From: Pseudomonas asiatica
GTDB taxonomy: Bacteria > Pseudomonadota > Gammaproteobacteria > Pseudomonadales > Pseudomonadaceae
Reading direction: 5' to 3'
Length of the DNA stretch: 64,000 bases
Assembly: GCF_040214835.1 (NCBI RefSeq)
Contig: NZ_CP157874.1
Location: forward strand, 5,048,501-5,112,500
Position 1 is the stretch's first letter. The number at the start of each line of letters is the position of its first letter. The translations under genes were made by a program, and so were the position numbers. Positions 19,130-27,880 of this stretch are shown here, piece by piece. Below the pieces are notes generated by a model. That model searched no databases. It was not told the origin of the DNA and saw only the letters and a program-made list of their open reading frames with translations.

Positions 19130-22066
19130 ATGTACAAAGGATTGACTCGCGCCGCTGGCGCACTGCTGGCCCTCGTAGCCCTCTACAGCCTTCTCGGCTT
19201 TCTCGTTCTCCCCGGTGTCGCGCTGCGCATCGCCAACCAGCAGTTGGCCCAGTACGCGACCGTGCCTGCCCACCTCGAACGGATCGAGCTCAACCCCTTC
19301 AGCCTCGAGCTGACGCTGTGGGGCCTGCAGATCGGCGAGCCGGGCAAGGAGCAGGTCGGCTTCGAGCGGCTGTACGCCAACCTCTCGCTCGACAGCCTGT
19401 GGAGCGGTGCCCTGCACCTGGACGCCGTGGAACTGGTCAAACCACGCAACGAAGTACTGTTCGCCAAGGACGGTATCCTCAACCTGACCCGCCTGTTCAA
19501 GCTGCCAGCCAGCGAAGCCAAGCCCGACGAGCCGCCCAGCGACCCGTTCCCGCTACGCATCGGCAGCATCAAGCTCAGCGACGGCTACCTGCACTTCGAG
19601 GACCTGCGCCCGAGCGAGCCGATCGAGTTCCTCTACGACAACATGAACCTGGAGCTGAAAAACCTCAGCACCCTGCCCAACGACAATGCCGACATGACCC
19701 TGGTGGCCATCGGCCCCAACGGCGGGCGTATCGACTGGAAAGGTACCCTGAGTCTGGCGCCGATCGCCTCTGAAGGCACACTGAAGATCACCGAAGGCAA
19801 GATGAAGGCATTCTGGCCCTATGTGCGCGATGCCGTGCCACTGGTGCTGGAAGAGGGCGTGGTCAGCCTCGACACCCGCTACAAGCTCAACCTTGCCAAA
19901 CAGACCGAACTGTTGCTGGACAACGCGTCGGTGCGCATCGCCCCGTTTGCCATCAAGGCCCCGGATGGCCGCCCGCTGGCACGCCTGGCCAGCCTGGAAG
20001 TAAGCGAAACCTCGGTCGACCTGGTCAAGCAGCTGGTCACCGTGGGCAAGATCCGCAGCGAAAAACTGGAAACCTGGGCTGCGCTGGAAAAGGACGGCCA
20101 GCTTGACTGGCAGAAGCTGTTCGCCAGCCAGCCGGCCAAGGCTACGCCGAAGGAAAAGGCCGAGCCGGCAGCCGCCGAACCCACGCCCGAACAGCAAGCC
20201 GCCAAGGAGCCGAGCAAACCCTGGCAGGTGCTGCTCAAGGATGTGCAACTGCGTAACTACCTGGTGCACCTGGCAGACCGTACCCAGAAGGAGCCGGTGG
20301 CCCTCGACGTCGGCCCGCTCAACGCCGACCTGCAAGGTTTCGACAGCCTCAACAAGTCGCCCTTCACCCTCAAGCTCGATACCGGCGTGGGCAAGCAAGG
20401 CAAACTGCAGGCGGCCGGCCAGGTCAACCTGGCGCCCATCTGGGCCAAGCTGGACGTGAGCACCCGCGACATCGACCTGCGAGTGGCCCAGGCCTATATC
20501 AGCCCGTTCATCCTGCTGGAGCTGCGCAGCGGCATGCTCGCCAGCGACCTCAAGGTCGACCTGAAGAACACCGCACCGCTGGCCTTCAGCGTTACCGGCA
20601 AGGCACAGGTCAGCCAGCTGCACACCCTTGACACCATCAAGAGCCGTGACTTCGTCAAATGGCAGCAGGTGAACGTCGACGGCCTGTCCTACGTGCACGG
20701 CGATGCGCTGTCGATCGACAAGGTGACTCTGCTGCAACCCTATGCGCGCTTCATCATCAACGAGGACCGCACCACCAACATCAACGACCTGCTGATCCCG
20801 CAGCCGGCCGGCGCCCCGGCGACCAGCCAGGCCAAGCCGGCCGCTGCCAGCAACGACAAGCCGCTGGGCATCCACATCGGCCAGATCGACATCAACGACG
20901 GCTCGGCCAACTTCGCTGACCTGTCCCTCACCCCCAACTTCGCCACGGCCATCCAGCAGCTCAACGGCCGGATCGGCACCATCGACAACCGCAAGCCGGT
21001 GCCGGCCAAGGTCGACGTCAAGGGCAAGGTCGACCGCTACGCGCCGGTCACCATCAAAGGCGCCCTCAACCCGTTCAACCCGCTGGCCAGCCTGGACATC
21101 GCCACCAGCTTCAAGCGGGTCGAGCTGACCACACTCACCCCCTACTCCGGCAAGTTCGCCGGCTTCCGCATCCGCAAGGGCCGGCTCAACCTCGACCTGC
21201 ACTACCTGATCACCAATGGCCAGCTGAAGGCTGAAAACAAGGTGGTGGTAGAGCAGCTGCAGTTGGGCGAGAAGGTCGACAGCCCGGACGCCGTGGACCT
21301 GCCGATCCGCCTGGCGGTGGCGCTGCTGAAGGACACCGAAGGCAAGATCTCGATCGAGCTGCCGGTGTCCGGCGACCTCAACAACCCGCAGTTCAGCGTG
21401 ATGCCGATCGTCTGGCAAACCCTGCGCAACCTGGTGTTGCGTGCGGCGCAGGCACCGTTCAAGTTCATTGGCGGGCTGGTTGCCGGCGGTGGCTCGGAAG
21501 ACCTGGGCAACGTGGCCTTCGCCCCGGGCTCCAGCGAGCTCGGTAGCGACGCCCAGGCATCGCTGGACAAGCTGGCGTCGGCCCTGAAGGAACGCCCGGA
21601 ACTGCGCCTGGAAATCGAAGGCACCAGCGCCCAGGCCAGCGATGGCCCGCTGATCGCCCAGCAGCGCCTGGAGCGCGAGTACCAGGCCACCTGGTACAAG
21701 ATCCTGCAGCGTCGCGGTGACAAGGTGCCGGCCAATGCCTCGATGCTGGTGGTCGACGACAGTGACAAACCGGCGATGCTCGAAGGTATCTACCGTAACC
21801 GCCTGAAGCAGCAGCCGCCTGCCGAATGGGAGCAACTGGGCCGCGAAGAGCGCACCGCCAAGCTGCGCGAGGCGGTGATCAAGTCCTGGGCCGAGAGTAC
21901 TGCGCTACTGCGCACGCTGGGCCAGGAGCGGGCCAGCAGCATCAAGGATTACCTGGTGGACAAGGGCCAGCTGGAAGATGACCGGGTGTACTTCATCGAT
22001 ACCAACCTGGGCCAGGCCGAGAGCGATGGGCGGGTGGTGACACCGATGCATCTGGATGCCGAGTAA
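19130..22066 (+). CDS. Large DUF748 (AsmA-like) envelope protein with OmpA-like C-terminus
   Basis: A 978-residue protein with one N-terminal membrane anchor (GALLALVALYSLLGFLVLPG) and a long periplasmic region. The repeated AsmA-like pattern is clear (IELNPFSLELTLWGLQIGEP; IGSIKLSDGYLHFEDL; IHIGQIDINDGSANFADL). A Pro/Ala/Glu-rich linker lies near 340-365 and another near 560-580. The C-terminal part, FAPGSSELGSDAQASLDKLA, resembles the start of an OmpA-like peptidoglycan-binding domain. Proteins of this group are related to bridge-like lipid transporters (AsmA/TamB class); a role in envelope lipid transport is inference. It is monocistronic here. Confidence 0.85.
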   Translation: MYKGLTRAAGALLALVALYSLLGFLVLPGVALRIANQQLAQYATVPAHLERIELNPFSLELTLWGLQIGEPGKEQVGFERLYANLSLDSLWSGALHLDAVELVKPRNEVLFAKDGILNLTRLFKLPASEAKPDEPPSDPFPLRIGSIKLSDGYLHFEDLRPSEPIEFLYDNMNLELKNLSTLPNDNADMTLVAIGPNGGRIDWKGTLSLAPIASEGTLKITEGKMKAFWPYVRDAVPLVLEEGVVSLDTRYKLNLAKQTELLLDNASVRIAPFAIKAPDGRPLARLASLEVSETSVDLVKQLVTVGKIRSEKLETWAALEKDGQLDWQKLFASQPAKATPKEKAEPAAAEPTPEQQAAKEPSKPWQVLLKDVQLRNYLVHLADRTQKEPVALDVGPLNADLQGFDSLNKSPFTLKLDTGVGKQGKLQAAGQVNLAPIWAKLDVSTRDIDLRVAQAYISPFILLELRSGMLASDLKVDLKNTAPLAFSVTGKAQVSQLHTLDTIKSRDFVKWQQVNVDGLSYVHGDALSIDKVTLLQPYARFIINEDRTTNINDLLIPQPAGAPATSQAKPAAASNDKPLGIHIGQIDINDGSANFADLSLTPNFATAIQQLNGRIGTIDNRKPVPAKVDVKGKVDRYAPVTIKGALNPFNPLASLDIATSFKRVELTTLTPYSGKFAGFRIRKGRLNLDLHYLITNGQLKAENKVVVEQLQLGEKVDSPDAVDLPIRLAVALLKDTEGKISIELPVSGDLNNPQFSVMPIVWQTLRNLVLRAAQAPFKFIGGLVAGGGSEDLGNVAFAPGSSELGSDAQASLDKLASALKERPELRLEIEGTSAQASDGPLIAQQRLEREYQATWYKILQRRGDKVPANASMLVVDDSDKPAMLEGIYRNRLKQQPPAEWEQLGREERTAKLREAVIKSWAESTALLRTLGQERASSIKDYLVDKGQLEDDRVYFIDTNLGQAESDGRVVTPMHLDAE

Positions 22067-22082
22067 CTTCTACTAGCAGGTC

Positions 22083-22195
22083 TGGCCTCTTCGCGGGCTT
22101 GCCCGCTCCCACAGGGACCGCACACAGTTCAAGGCCTGTGCAGTACCTGTGGGAGCGGGCTCATCGGGGCGCCGAACCGCCGCGAAGAGGCCGGT
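22083..22195. repeat. Inverted REP pair with an insertion in the second unit
   Basis: The first unit at 22083-22116 has the core GCGGGCTTGCCCGC. The second, from 22146 to 22195, reads GTGGGAGCGGGCTCATCGGG and then contains an extra GCGCCGAACCGCCGC before CGAAGAGGCC. The inserted CGAACCGCCGC recurs in the repeat at 62785. Confidence 0.8.
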
Positions 22196-22202
22196 ACAGG
22201 CT

Positions 22203-22616
22203 TCACACCAAACGCTGCCCCGACACCGCCGGATGGTACAACGGCTGCACCTTGTTCCCTGCCGGGTCCAACAGGTGGAAGCTGCGCGCCCCGTCACCAT
22301 GGTTGAACGGCCGGTCCAGCAAGGTCACGCCGTGCGCCTTGAAGTACTGGTACCAGGCTTCCAGCTCCTCCACGCTATCGACGATGAACCCATAGTGGTC
22401 CAGGGTCTGCAACCCATTGGCCGCCCCTGCCCCGCGCCCCAGCGACAGGTTGTCGTTACCACAAGTGAGGTACACCAGGTCTTCGTTGGCGCGGTTCAGC
22501 ACTTCCATGCCCAGCACATCGACGTAGAAGCGTTCACACTCCTCCAGGTTGGGTACCAACAAGGCAATATGACGCAGGCCGTTCAGGCGGCCAGGGCGTG
22601 CAGGCAATTCGGACAT
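22203..22616 (-). CDS. VOC (glyoxalase/dioxygenase superfamily) protein
   Basis: A 137-residue single VOC protein made of two beta-alpha-beta-beta-beta modules. Metal-ligand-type positions are visible: His in GLRHIALLVPNLEECERFY, His in LDHYGFIVDSVEELEAWYQY and acidic/aromatic residues near SFHLLDPAGNKVQPLY. The last motif, LLDPAGNKVQ, is typical of ring-cleaving dioxygenase-like and glyoxalase-like members. The substrate is not deducible. It diverges from a small monooxygenase gene across a palindromic operator at 22633, which suggests co-regulation in degradation of some organic compound. Confidence 0.85.
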   Translation of the reverse strand: MSELPARPGRLNGLRHIALLVPNLEECERFYVDVLGMEVLNRANEDLVYLTCGNDNLSLGRGAGAANGLQTLDHYGFIVDSVEELEAWYQYFKAHGVTLLDRPFNHGDGARSFHLLDPAGNKVQPLYHPAVSGQRLV

Positions 22617-22632
22617 TGGCGAGGCTCCATTT

Positions 22633-22642
22633 TTGTATACAA
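22633..22642. promoter_or_regulatory. Palindromic operator TTGTATACAA between VOC and monooxygenase genes
   Basis: TTGTATACAA is a perfect 10-bp palindrome in an AT-rich 60-bp divergent gap. GntR-family (FCD type) regulators bind palindromes of this kind. It is 17 bp from the VOC start and 35 bp from the other start. No regulator gene lies next to it. Confidence 0.5.
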
Positions 22643-22676
22643 TTCATAATAGAATTTAAAACAAAAGGAGAGCCTT

Positions 22677-22979
22677 GTGTATAGCCTGTTCATCAAGACC
22701 CGAGTGAAGCCCGGTTACGCCGATGAATTTCTGACTGCGATCAAGGTCAATGCCGCGGCTTCCGTTGCCAACGAACCTGGCTGCCTGGTGTTCGATGTGT
22801 CGCAGGACCGGGTCGACCCGGAGGTGATCTACCTGTACGAGATCTACCGCGATGATGCGGCGTATGACGCGCATACGCAGACTGCGCACTTTCGCGATAG
22901 CCGGCCGTTGGTCGAGCCGCTGATCGTCGAACAGGAATGCTTCGAGAGTGATGTGATTGCGCGTAATCCGGTGTACTAG
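22677..22979 (+). CDS. Putative quinol monooxygenase (ABM domain)
   Basis: A 100-residue antibiotic-biosynthesis-monooxygenase fold protein: MYSLFIKTRVKPGYADEFL, VANEPGCLVFDVSQDR, YLYEIYRDDAAYDAHTQTAH cut here to YEIYRDDAAYDAHTQTAH, and HFRDSRPLVEP. Such proteins (YgiN-like) form dimers and oxidise quinols or small aromatics without a cofactor, though many have unknown roles. The start is GTG at 22677, six bases after a strong AAAAGGAG. A divergent VOC gene shares the upstream operator. Confidence 0.85.
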   Translation: MYSLFIKTRVKPGYADEFLTAIKVNAAASVANEPGCLVFDVSQDRVDPEVIYLYEIYRDDAAYDAHTQTAHFRDSRPLVEPLIVEQECFESDVIARNPVY

Positions 22980-22987
22980 CCACCAAT

Positions 22988-23014
22988 GAAAAGCCCCGGC
23001 AAATAGCCGGGGCT
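22988..23014 (-). terminator. Terminator of the BON-domain gene
   Basis: Stem AGCCCCGGC (22992-23000) / GCCGGGGCT (23006-23014) with a 5-nt loop. On the minus strand it ends in TTTTCATT. It lies between convergent genes and may serve both strands. Confidence 0.85.
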
Positions 23015-23057
23015 CGGAGCGAAGGTGGCCAAATCCTTTTGGCCGACGGGACATTCC

Positions 23058-23408
23058 TTATTCGGCTTTCAGGCCGTCCGACATCACACTCTTGACGCCT
23101 TTGATGTTCTTGGTAATACGAACAGCTTCTTCTTTCTGGGACTGAGTCACCGCCACGTCAGACGACAGCGAGACGACACCTTGGCTGGTCTCGACTTTGA
23201 TGTCGCTGCCTGGAATACCTTTTTCAGTCAGCAGGTCCGCTTTCACTTTGGTAGTGATCCAGGTGTCAGAACCTTCCTGCTTGGCGTTGTCCACGGTATT
23301 GGCGGCCAACATGACTGGAGCCTGGGTTGGCTCTGCAGCGAATGCGCCGTTAGCCATGGTCAGGGTCAGGGCGGTAGCAGTAGCGGCAGCAATGGCGAAC
23401 TTCTTCAT
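23058..23408 (-). CDS. Periplasmic BON-domain protein
   Basis: A 116-residue exported protein with a clear signal peptide (MKKFAIAAATATALTLTMA...AFA) and one BON domain (about residues 45-115: DTWITTKVKADLLTEKGIPG, VSLSSDVAVTQSQKEEAVRI, VKSVMSDGLKAE). This is the OsmY-like class, often induced by osmotic or envelope stress and thought to bind phospholipid or protein surfaces. Start ATG 23408 has AGGAGTG nine bases upstream. It is monocistronic and has its own terminator. Confidence 0.88.
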   Translation of the reverse strand: MKKFAIAAATATALTLTMANGAFAAEPTQAPVMLAANTVDNAKQEGSDTWITTKVKADLLTEKGIPGSDIKVETSQGVVSLSSDVAVTQSQKEEAVRITKNIKGVKSVMSDGLKAE

Positions 23409-23626
23409 GTGAGTCACTCCTGTTTTTCGAAAGGTCTGCGCCGTATGTCCTGGCGTCAGGTATGAAGGTAGTTGCACGCGCTGTGCCAGCTTTTCCGCTT
23501 CGCTTGTTTCCTTACAAATCAATAAGTTAGCGAAAAACCAGCATTCCCGTCGTCGTGCATTTTGCAATCTGCACGGTAAACCTGCATGCAAGATGCAAGT
23601 CCGCAAAAGGTTCCCTTTCGCCCATG

Positions 23627-23652
23627 AAAAAAGGGCCCCGAAGGGCCCTTTT
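23627..23652 (-). terminator. Terminator of pnp
   Basis: Stem AAAAGGGCCC (23629-23638) / GGGCCCTTTT (23643-23652) with a CGAA loop. On the minus strand the loop becomes TTCG and a run of six T follows. It lies 20 bp after the pnp stop. Confidence 0.92.
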
Positions 23653-23671
23653 CCTGTTGCGTGGCAGTCGC

Positions 23672-25777
23672 TTAGACGCCCGAGGCCTTGGCCGCGGCAA
23701 CGTCCTTGATCGACAGCTTGATACGGCCGCGGTTGTCCACGTCCAGTACCAGTACTTCGACTTCCTGGCCTTCTTTCAGGATGTCGGTGACTTTCTCGAC
23801 GCGAGCATCGCTCAGCATGGAGATGTGCACCAGGCCGTCCTTGCCAGGCAGGATGTTGACGAAGGCACCGAAGTCGACGATGCGCTCGACCTTGCCGACG
23901 TAGATCTTGCCGATCTCGGCCTCGGCGGTGATGCCCAGGATGCGCTGCTTGGCAGCCTCTGCCGCTTCCTTGGTTTCGCCGAAGATCTTGATCGAGCCAT
24001 CGTCTTCGATGTCGATCGAAGCCTTGGTCTCTTCGCAGATGGCGCGAATGGTGGCACCACCTTTACCGATGACGTCACGGATCTTGTCGGTGTCGATCTT
24101 CATCGCGATCATGGTCGGGGCGTTGGCCGACAGCTCGCTACGCGACTGGGCGATGATCTGGTTCATCTGGCCGAGGATGTTCAGGCGCGCTTCCAGGGCC
24201 TGGCCCAGGGCGATTTCCATGATCTCTTCGGTGATGCCGTTGATCTTGATGTCCATCTGCAGCGCAGTAACACCCTTGGCGGTACCGGCTACCTTGAAGT
24301 CCATGTCGCCCAGGTGGTCTTCGTCACCCAGGATGTCGGTCAGGACGGCGAACTTGTCACCTTCCTTGACCAGGCCCATGGCGATACCGGCAACCGGTGC
24401 CTTCATCGGTACACCGGCGTCCATCAGGGCCAGGGAAGCACCACAGACCGAAGCCATGGAGCTGGAACCGTTGGATTCGGTGATTTCCGATACCACGCGG
24501 ATGGTGTAAGGGAAGTCGCTGTCGCTCGGCAGCATGGCCTGCACGCCACGACGGGCCAGGCGGCCGTGGCCGATTTCACGACGGCCGGCGCCGCCCATGC
24601 GACCGCACTCACCCACCGAGAATGGCGGGAAGTTGTAGTGCAGCATGAACGGGTCTTTCTTCTCGCCTTCCAGGGTGTCCAGCAGCTGGGCGTCACGGGC
24701 AGTACCCAGGGTCGCGACGACCAGGGCCTGGGTTTCGCCACGGGTGAACAGCGCCGAACCGTGGGTCTTCGGCAATACGCCGACTTCGATGTTCAGTGGG
24801 CGCACGGTGCGGGTGTCACGGCCGTCGATACGCGGTTTGCCGTTGACGATGTTCTCGCGGACGGTGCGGTATTCCAGCTCGCCGAAGATGTCCTTGATGG
24901 CGCCGGCGGACGGGCCGGTCTCTTCGTTGCTCAGACGGGCAACAGCCTCGTCGCGCAGCTGGCCCAGGCGGTTGTAACGGTCAGCCTTCTGGGTGATGGT
25001 GTAGGCCTGCGAAACGGCTTCGCCGAACTCGCCACGCACCAGGTTCATCAGCTCGACGTTGGCTGGGGCTGGCTGCCAGTCCCAGGTCGGCTTGCCGGCT
25101 TCGGCGGCCAGTTCCTTGACGGCCTGGATCACGGCCTGGAATTCGTCGTGGGCGAACAGTACGGCGCCCAGCATCTGGTCTTCGGTCAGCTCTTTGGCTT
25201 CCGATTCAACCATCAGTACAGCGTCGGAGGTACCGGCAACGACCATGTCCAGGCTCGAGGCAGCCAGTTGCTCGTAGGTCGGGTTCAGCAGGTAGCCGGT
25301 GCTTTCGTGGAAGGCAACGCGAGCGGCGCCGATCGGGCCTTCGAACGGAATGCCGGAAATGGCCAGGGCAGCCGAGGTACCGATCATCGCAGCGATGTCA
25401 GGGTCGGTCTTCTTGCTGGTGGAAACCACGGTGCAGACTACCTGCACTTCGTTCATGAAGCCTTCCGGGAACAGCGGACGGATCGGACGGTCGATCAGGC
25501 GCGAGGTCAGGGTCTCTTTCTCGGAAGGACGGCCTTCACGCTTGAAGAAGCCACCCGGGATCTTGCCGGCGGCGTAGGTCTTTTCCTGGTAGTGGACCGA
25601 CAGCGGGAAGAAACCCTTGCCTGGATCGGCCTGTTTGGCGCCTACCACAGTCACCAGCACGGTGACGTCGTTGTCGACGGTCACCAGCACGGCGCCGGTT
25701 GCCTGACGGGCAATACGGCCCGTTTCGAGAGTAACGGTCGATTGACCGAACTGGAAAGTCTTGATTACCGGGTTCAC
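23672..25777 (-). CDS. pnp: Polyribonucleotide nucleotidyltransferase (PNPase)
   Basis: 3'-5' phosphorolytic exoribonuclease, a core of the RNA degradosome. The 701-residue protein has two RNase PH domains (first ends near residue 220, second with [19 protein letters not shown] and [16 protein letters not shown]), then a KH domain ([19 protein letters not shown]) and an S1 domain ([20 protein letters not shown]). The ATG is preceded by AGGTAGGAAACC. It lies downstream of rpsO with a leader that contains a long stem-loop, the arrangement in which E. coli PNPase autoregulates. Confidence 0.97.
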   Translation of the reverse strand: MNPVIKTFQFGQSTVTLETGRIARQATGAVLVTVDNDVTVLVTVVGAKQADPGKGFFPLSVHYQEKTYAAGKIPGGFFKREGRPSEKETLTSRLIDRPIRPLFPEGFMNEVQVVCTVVSTSKKTDPDIAAMIGTSAALAISGIPFEGPIGAARVAFHESTGYLLNPTYEQLAASSLDMVVAGTSDAVLMVESEAKELTEDQMLGAVLFAHDEFQAVIQAVKELAAEAGKPTWDWQPAPANVELMNLVRGEFGEAVSQAYTITQKADRYNRLGQLRDEAVARLSNEETGPSAGAIKDIFGELEYRTVRENIVNGKPRIDGRDTRTVRPLNIEVGVLPKTHGSALFTRGETQALVVATLGTARDAQLLDTLEGEKKDPFMLHYNFPPFSVGECGRMGGAGRREIGHGRLARRGVQAMLPSDSDFPYTIRVVSEITESNGSSSMASVCGASLALMDAGVPMKAPVAGIAMGLVKEGDKFAVLTDILGDEDHLGDMDFKVAGTAKGVTALQMDIKINGITEEIMEIALGQALEARLNILGQMNQIIAQSRSELSANAPTMIAMKIDTDKIRDVIGKGGATIRAICEETKASIDIEDDGSIKIFGETKEAAEAAKQRILGITAEAEIGKIYVGKVERIVDFGAFVNILPGKDGLVHISMLSDARVEKVTDILKEGQEVEVLVLDVDNRGRIKLSIKDVAAAKASGV

Positions 25778-25947
25778 GGTTTCCTACCTTTTTCAGTGGC
25801 TCTTGGGGGAACTGGTTTCTTGCGAATTCTTGGGCAGAACGGGGAATCGGCCCCATTGACCGTCCAGATACAACACGAGGCTGGGAGCCTGGCACCAAGC
25901 GGAAAATCCGCTCAGCATTGCCAGGCTGCCAACCTCGGAGATACGCG

Positions 25948-26003
25948 TGGCGTGTCCAACGGCAGCACTGCAAAACAGCCCTGCCGAAGCCTGCGACACG
26001 CCA
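25948..26003 (-). other. Long stem-loop in the rpsO-pnp intergenic leader
   Basis: Arms TGGCGTGTC (25948-25956) and GACACGCCA (25995-26003) are perfectly complementary. A second pair GGCAG (25961-25965) / CTGCC (25981-25985) lies inside. No T-run follows on the minus strand, so it is better read as a processing hairpin (RNase III type, as in the E. coli pnp leader) than a terminator. Confidence 0.6.
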
Positions 26004-26027
26004 TGCACACCACTGGCCAGGCCGCTA

Positions 26028-26297
26028 TTAGCGACGCAGACCCAGGCGACCGATCAGGGCGCTGTAACGAGTGGTGTCTTTGCCCTTCAGGTAGTCCAGC
26101 AGCTTACGACGCTGGTTGACCATACGAATCAGACCACGACGGGAGTGGTGGTCTTTGTCGTTGGCCTTGAAGTGGCCTTGCAGCTTGTTGATGTTGGCGG
26201 TCAGCAGAGCAACCTGCACTTCCGGGCTACCGGTATCGCCGGCGGCTTGCTGGTATTCGGCAACGATCTGAGCTTTTTCTTCAACGCTGAGGGCCAT
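26028..26297 (-). CDS. rpsO: 30S ribosomal protein S15
   Basis: Primary 16S rRNA-binding protein of the small-subunit platform. The 89-residue sequence is typical: [56 protein letters not shown] and [12 protein letters not shown]. Start ATG 26297 has AGGAGAAGCC upstream. It lies between truB and pnp in the conserved ribosome-maturation block. Confidence 0.98.
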   Translation of the reverse strand: MALSVEEKAQIVAEYQQAAGDTGSPEVQVALLTANINKLQGHFKANDKDHHSRRGLIRMVNQRRKLLDYLKGKDTTRYSALIGRLGLRR

Positions 26298-26406
26298 TTG
26301 GCTTCTCCTGATAACGGATCCCGCATGCGGGGTCCAATAGGCCAGGGACAAATCCCTGTATTAATAAAAAAGGTGTGACCGTGCCTACTGACAGCCACCC
26401 TTGGTG

Positions 26407-26438
26407 CCGTGGGGCCTGGCAACTGCCTGGCCTCACGG
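26407..26438 (-). other. Strong hairpin between truB and rpsO
   Basis: A ten-pair stem (CCGTGGGGCC with GGCCTCACGG, one G-T wobble), a mismatch and four further pairs around a short loop. It begins 6 bp after the truB stop. There is no T-run on the minus strand, so it may protect the truB 3' end or set a processing point instead of ending transcription. Confidence 0.5.
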
Positions 26439-26444
26439 TTTCGG

Positions 26445-27362
26445 TCATTCCGACCGAATCAGCCGACGCGGCGCAATGCGCCCGTCTTCGCTCACTTCAC
26501 CGATACCGATGAAGCGTGCATTGTGATCCTGTACCCGGACCATGCCAAATTGTGGCGCGTCCGGCGCGCGTACCGCCTGCCCATGCAGCCAGTAGAACGC
26601 ACTGTGTTCGGACAGGCACACCAGCGGCCAGTCCTGCAGGCCGCTGTCCGAGGGCATGAGGAAGCGGTCGAGCGCTTCGTTGCCGCCTTCGGCGTGGGCC
26701 TGTTCGAGGTCCTCGAGGGTGACCGTCTGTGCCAGCGCGAAAGGCCCGGCCTGGGTCCTGCGCAGCTCGGCGACATAGGCGCCGCAACCAAGGGCCTCGC
26801 CGATATCCTCCACCAGGGTGCGGATATAGGTGCCTTTGCTGCATCCTACGCTCAACCGTGCACGGGTGCCTTCGCACTCGAGCAACTCCAAGCGGCCAAT
26901 AGTAACAGAACGCGCCTCGCGCTCCACTACCTCTCCTGCACGTGCCAGCTTGTACAGCGGCTGGCCGTCACGCTTGAGCGCCGAGTACATCGGCGGTATC
27001 TGGCTGATCTGGCCACGAAAACGCGGCAGCAGGGCCTCGATGTCGGCGCGACCAACGGTCACCTCGCGGGTCTGCAGCACCTCACCTTCGGCATCACCGG
27101 TGTTGGTAGTCTGCCCCATCTGCATGACCGTTTCGTAGCCCTTGTCGGAATCGAGCAGGTACTGCGAAAACTTGGTCGCTTCGCCGAAGCACAGCGGCAA
27201 CACGCCGGTTGCCAGCGGGTCGAGGCTGCCGGTGTGGCCGGCCTTTTCCGCGTTGAGCAGCCAGCGCACCTTTTGCAGGGCGGCGTTGGAGGTAAAGCCC
27301 AGCGGCTTGTCGAGCAGGATGATGCCGCTGACGTTGCGGCGGATACGTTTGACCTGGGCCAC
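26445..27362 (-). CDS. truB: tRNA pseudouridine(55) synthase
   Basis: Makes the universal pseudouridine 55 in the T-loop of tRNA. The 305-residue protein has [20 protein letters not shown], the catalytic-Asp motif [40 protein letters not shown] and [20 protein letters not shown] cut to [18 protein letters not shown], plus a C-terminal PUA-like region. It starts 3 bp after the rbfA stop. Confidence 0.97.
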   Translation of the reverse strand: MAQVKRIRRNVSGIILLDKPLGFTSNAALQKVRWLLNAEKAGHTGSLDPLATGVLPLCFGEATKFSQYLLDSDKGYETVMQMGQTTNTGDAEGEVLQTREVTVGRADIEALLPRFRGQISQIPPMYSALKRDGQPLYKLARAGEVVEREARSVTIGRLELLECEGTRARLSVGCSKGTYIRTLVEDIGEALGCGAYVAELRRTQAGPFALAQTVTLEDLEQAHAEGGNEALDRFLMPSDSGLQDWPLVCLSEHSAFYWLHGQAVRAPDAPQFGMVRVQDHNARFIGIGEVSEDGRIAPRRLIRSE

Positions 27363-27365
27363 CGC

Positions 27366-27764
27366 TTACTCCTCGGCGTCCGGCTTGTCGGCATCCTTGT
27401 GCAGACGGTCTTCGGCGACCGCGCGCTCGATCAGTGCCGACAGGTGGACACCGCGGCTGACGCTTTCGTCGAAGTGGAAATGCAGTTGCGGCACGCTGCG
27501 CAGCTGCATCGAGCGGCCCAGGTGCAGGCGCAGGAAGCTGGCGGCGCTGTTCAGGGCCTTGAGCGACTGCTGCACTGCGTCTGGCGTTTCTTCGCCCATG
27601 ACGGTGATGAAGACCTTGGCATGGCCTAGGTCGCGGCTGACATCCACAGCGGTGATGGTGACCAGACCGACGCGGGGGTCCTTGACTTCACGGCGGATCA
27701 GCTCGGCCAGCTCGCGCTGCATCTGATCACCGATACGTTGGGTACGGCTGTATTCTTTGGCCAT
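27366..27764 (-). CDS. rbfA: 30S ribosome-binding factor A
   Basis: Assembly factor that binds the 5' region of 16S rRNA and helps 30S maturation, important in the cold. The 132-residue protein has the single KH-like fold: [49 protein letters not shown] and [16 protein letters not shown]. The ATG is preceded by AGGTAGCAAGA. It lies between infB and truB, with a hairpin separating it from infB. Confidence 0.97.
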   Translation of the reverse strand: MAKEYSRTQRIGDQMQRELAELIRREVKDPRVGLVTITAVDVSRDLGHAKVFITVMGEETPDAVQQSLKALNSAASFLRLHLGRSMQLRSVPQLHFHFDESVSRGVHLSALIERAVAEDRLHKDADKPDAEE

Positions 27765-27793
27765 TCTTGCTACCTGTAACTTAAAGCGGCAAA

Positions 27794-27823
27794 CGCCCGG
27801 TCAGGCTGATGCCTGACCGGGCG
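27794..27823 (-). terminator. Perfect 13-bp hairpin between infB and rbfA
   Basis: CGCCCGGTCAGGC (27794-27806) pairs fully with GCCTGACCGGGCG (27811-27823) around a TGAT loop. On the minus strand it is followed only by TTTGCCGCTTT, a weak U-tract, so partial termination or RNA processing inside the operon is likely. Confidence 0.55.
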
Positions 27824-27880
27824 CTACCTACTGAGGCACTGCCCACCGCCCTGCGGCGGGGGCTGGCGCCCTGCTCACCC

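Noticed and set aside
19553..21835. 760-codon open frame antisense to the DUF748 gene
   Set aside because: Shadow frame with His/Gln/Val-rich composition and no recognisable motif.
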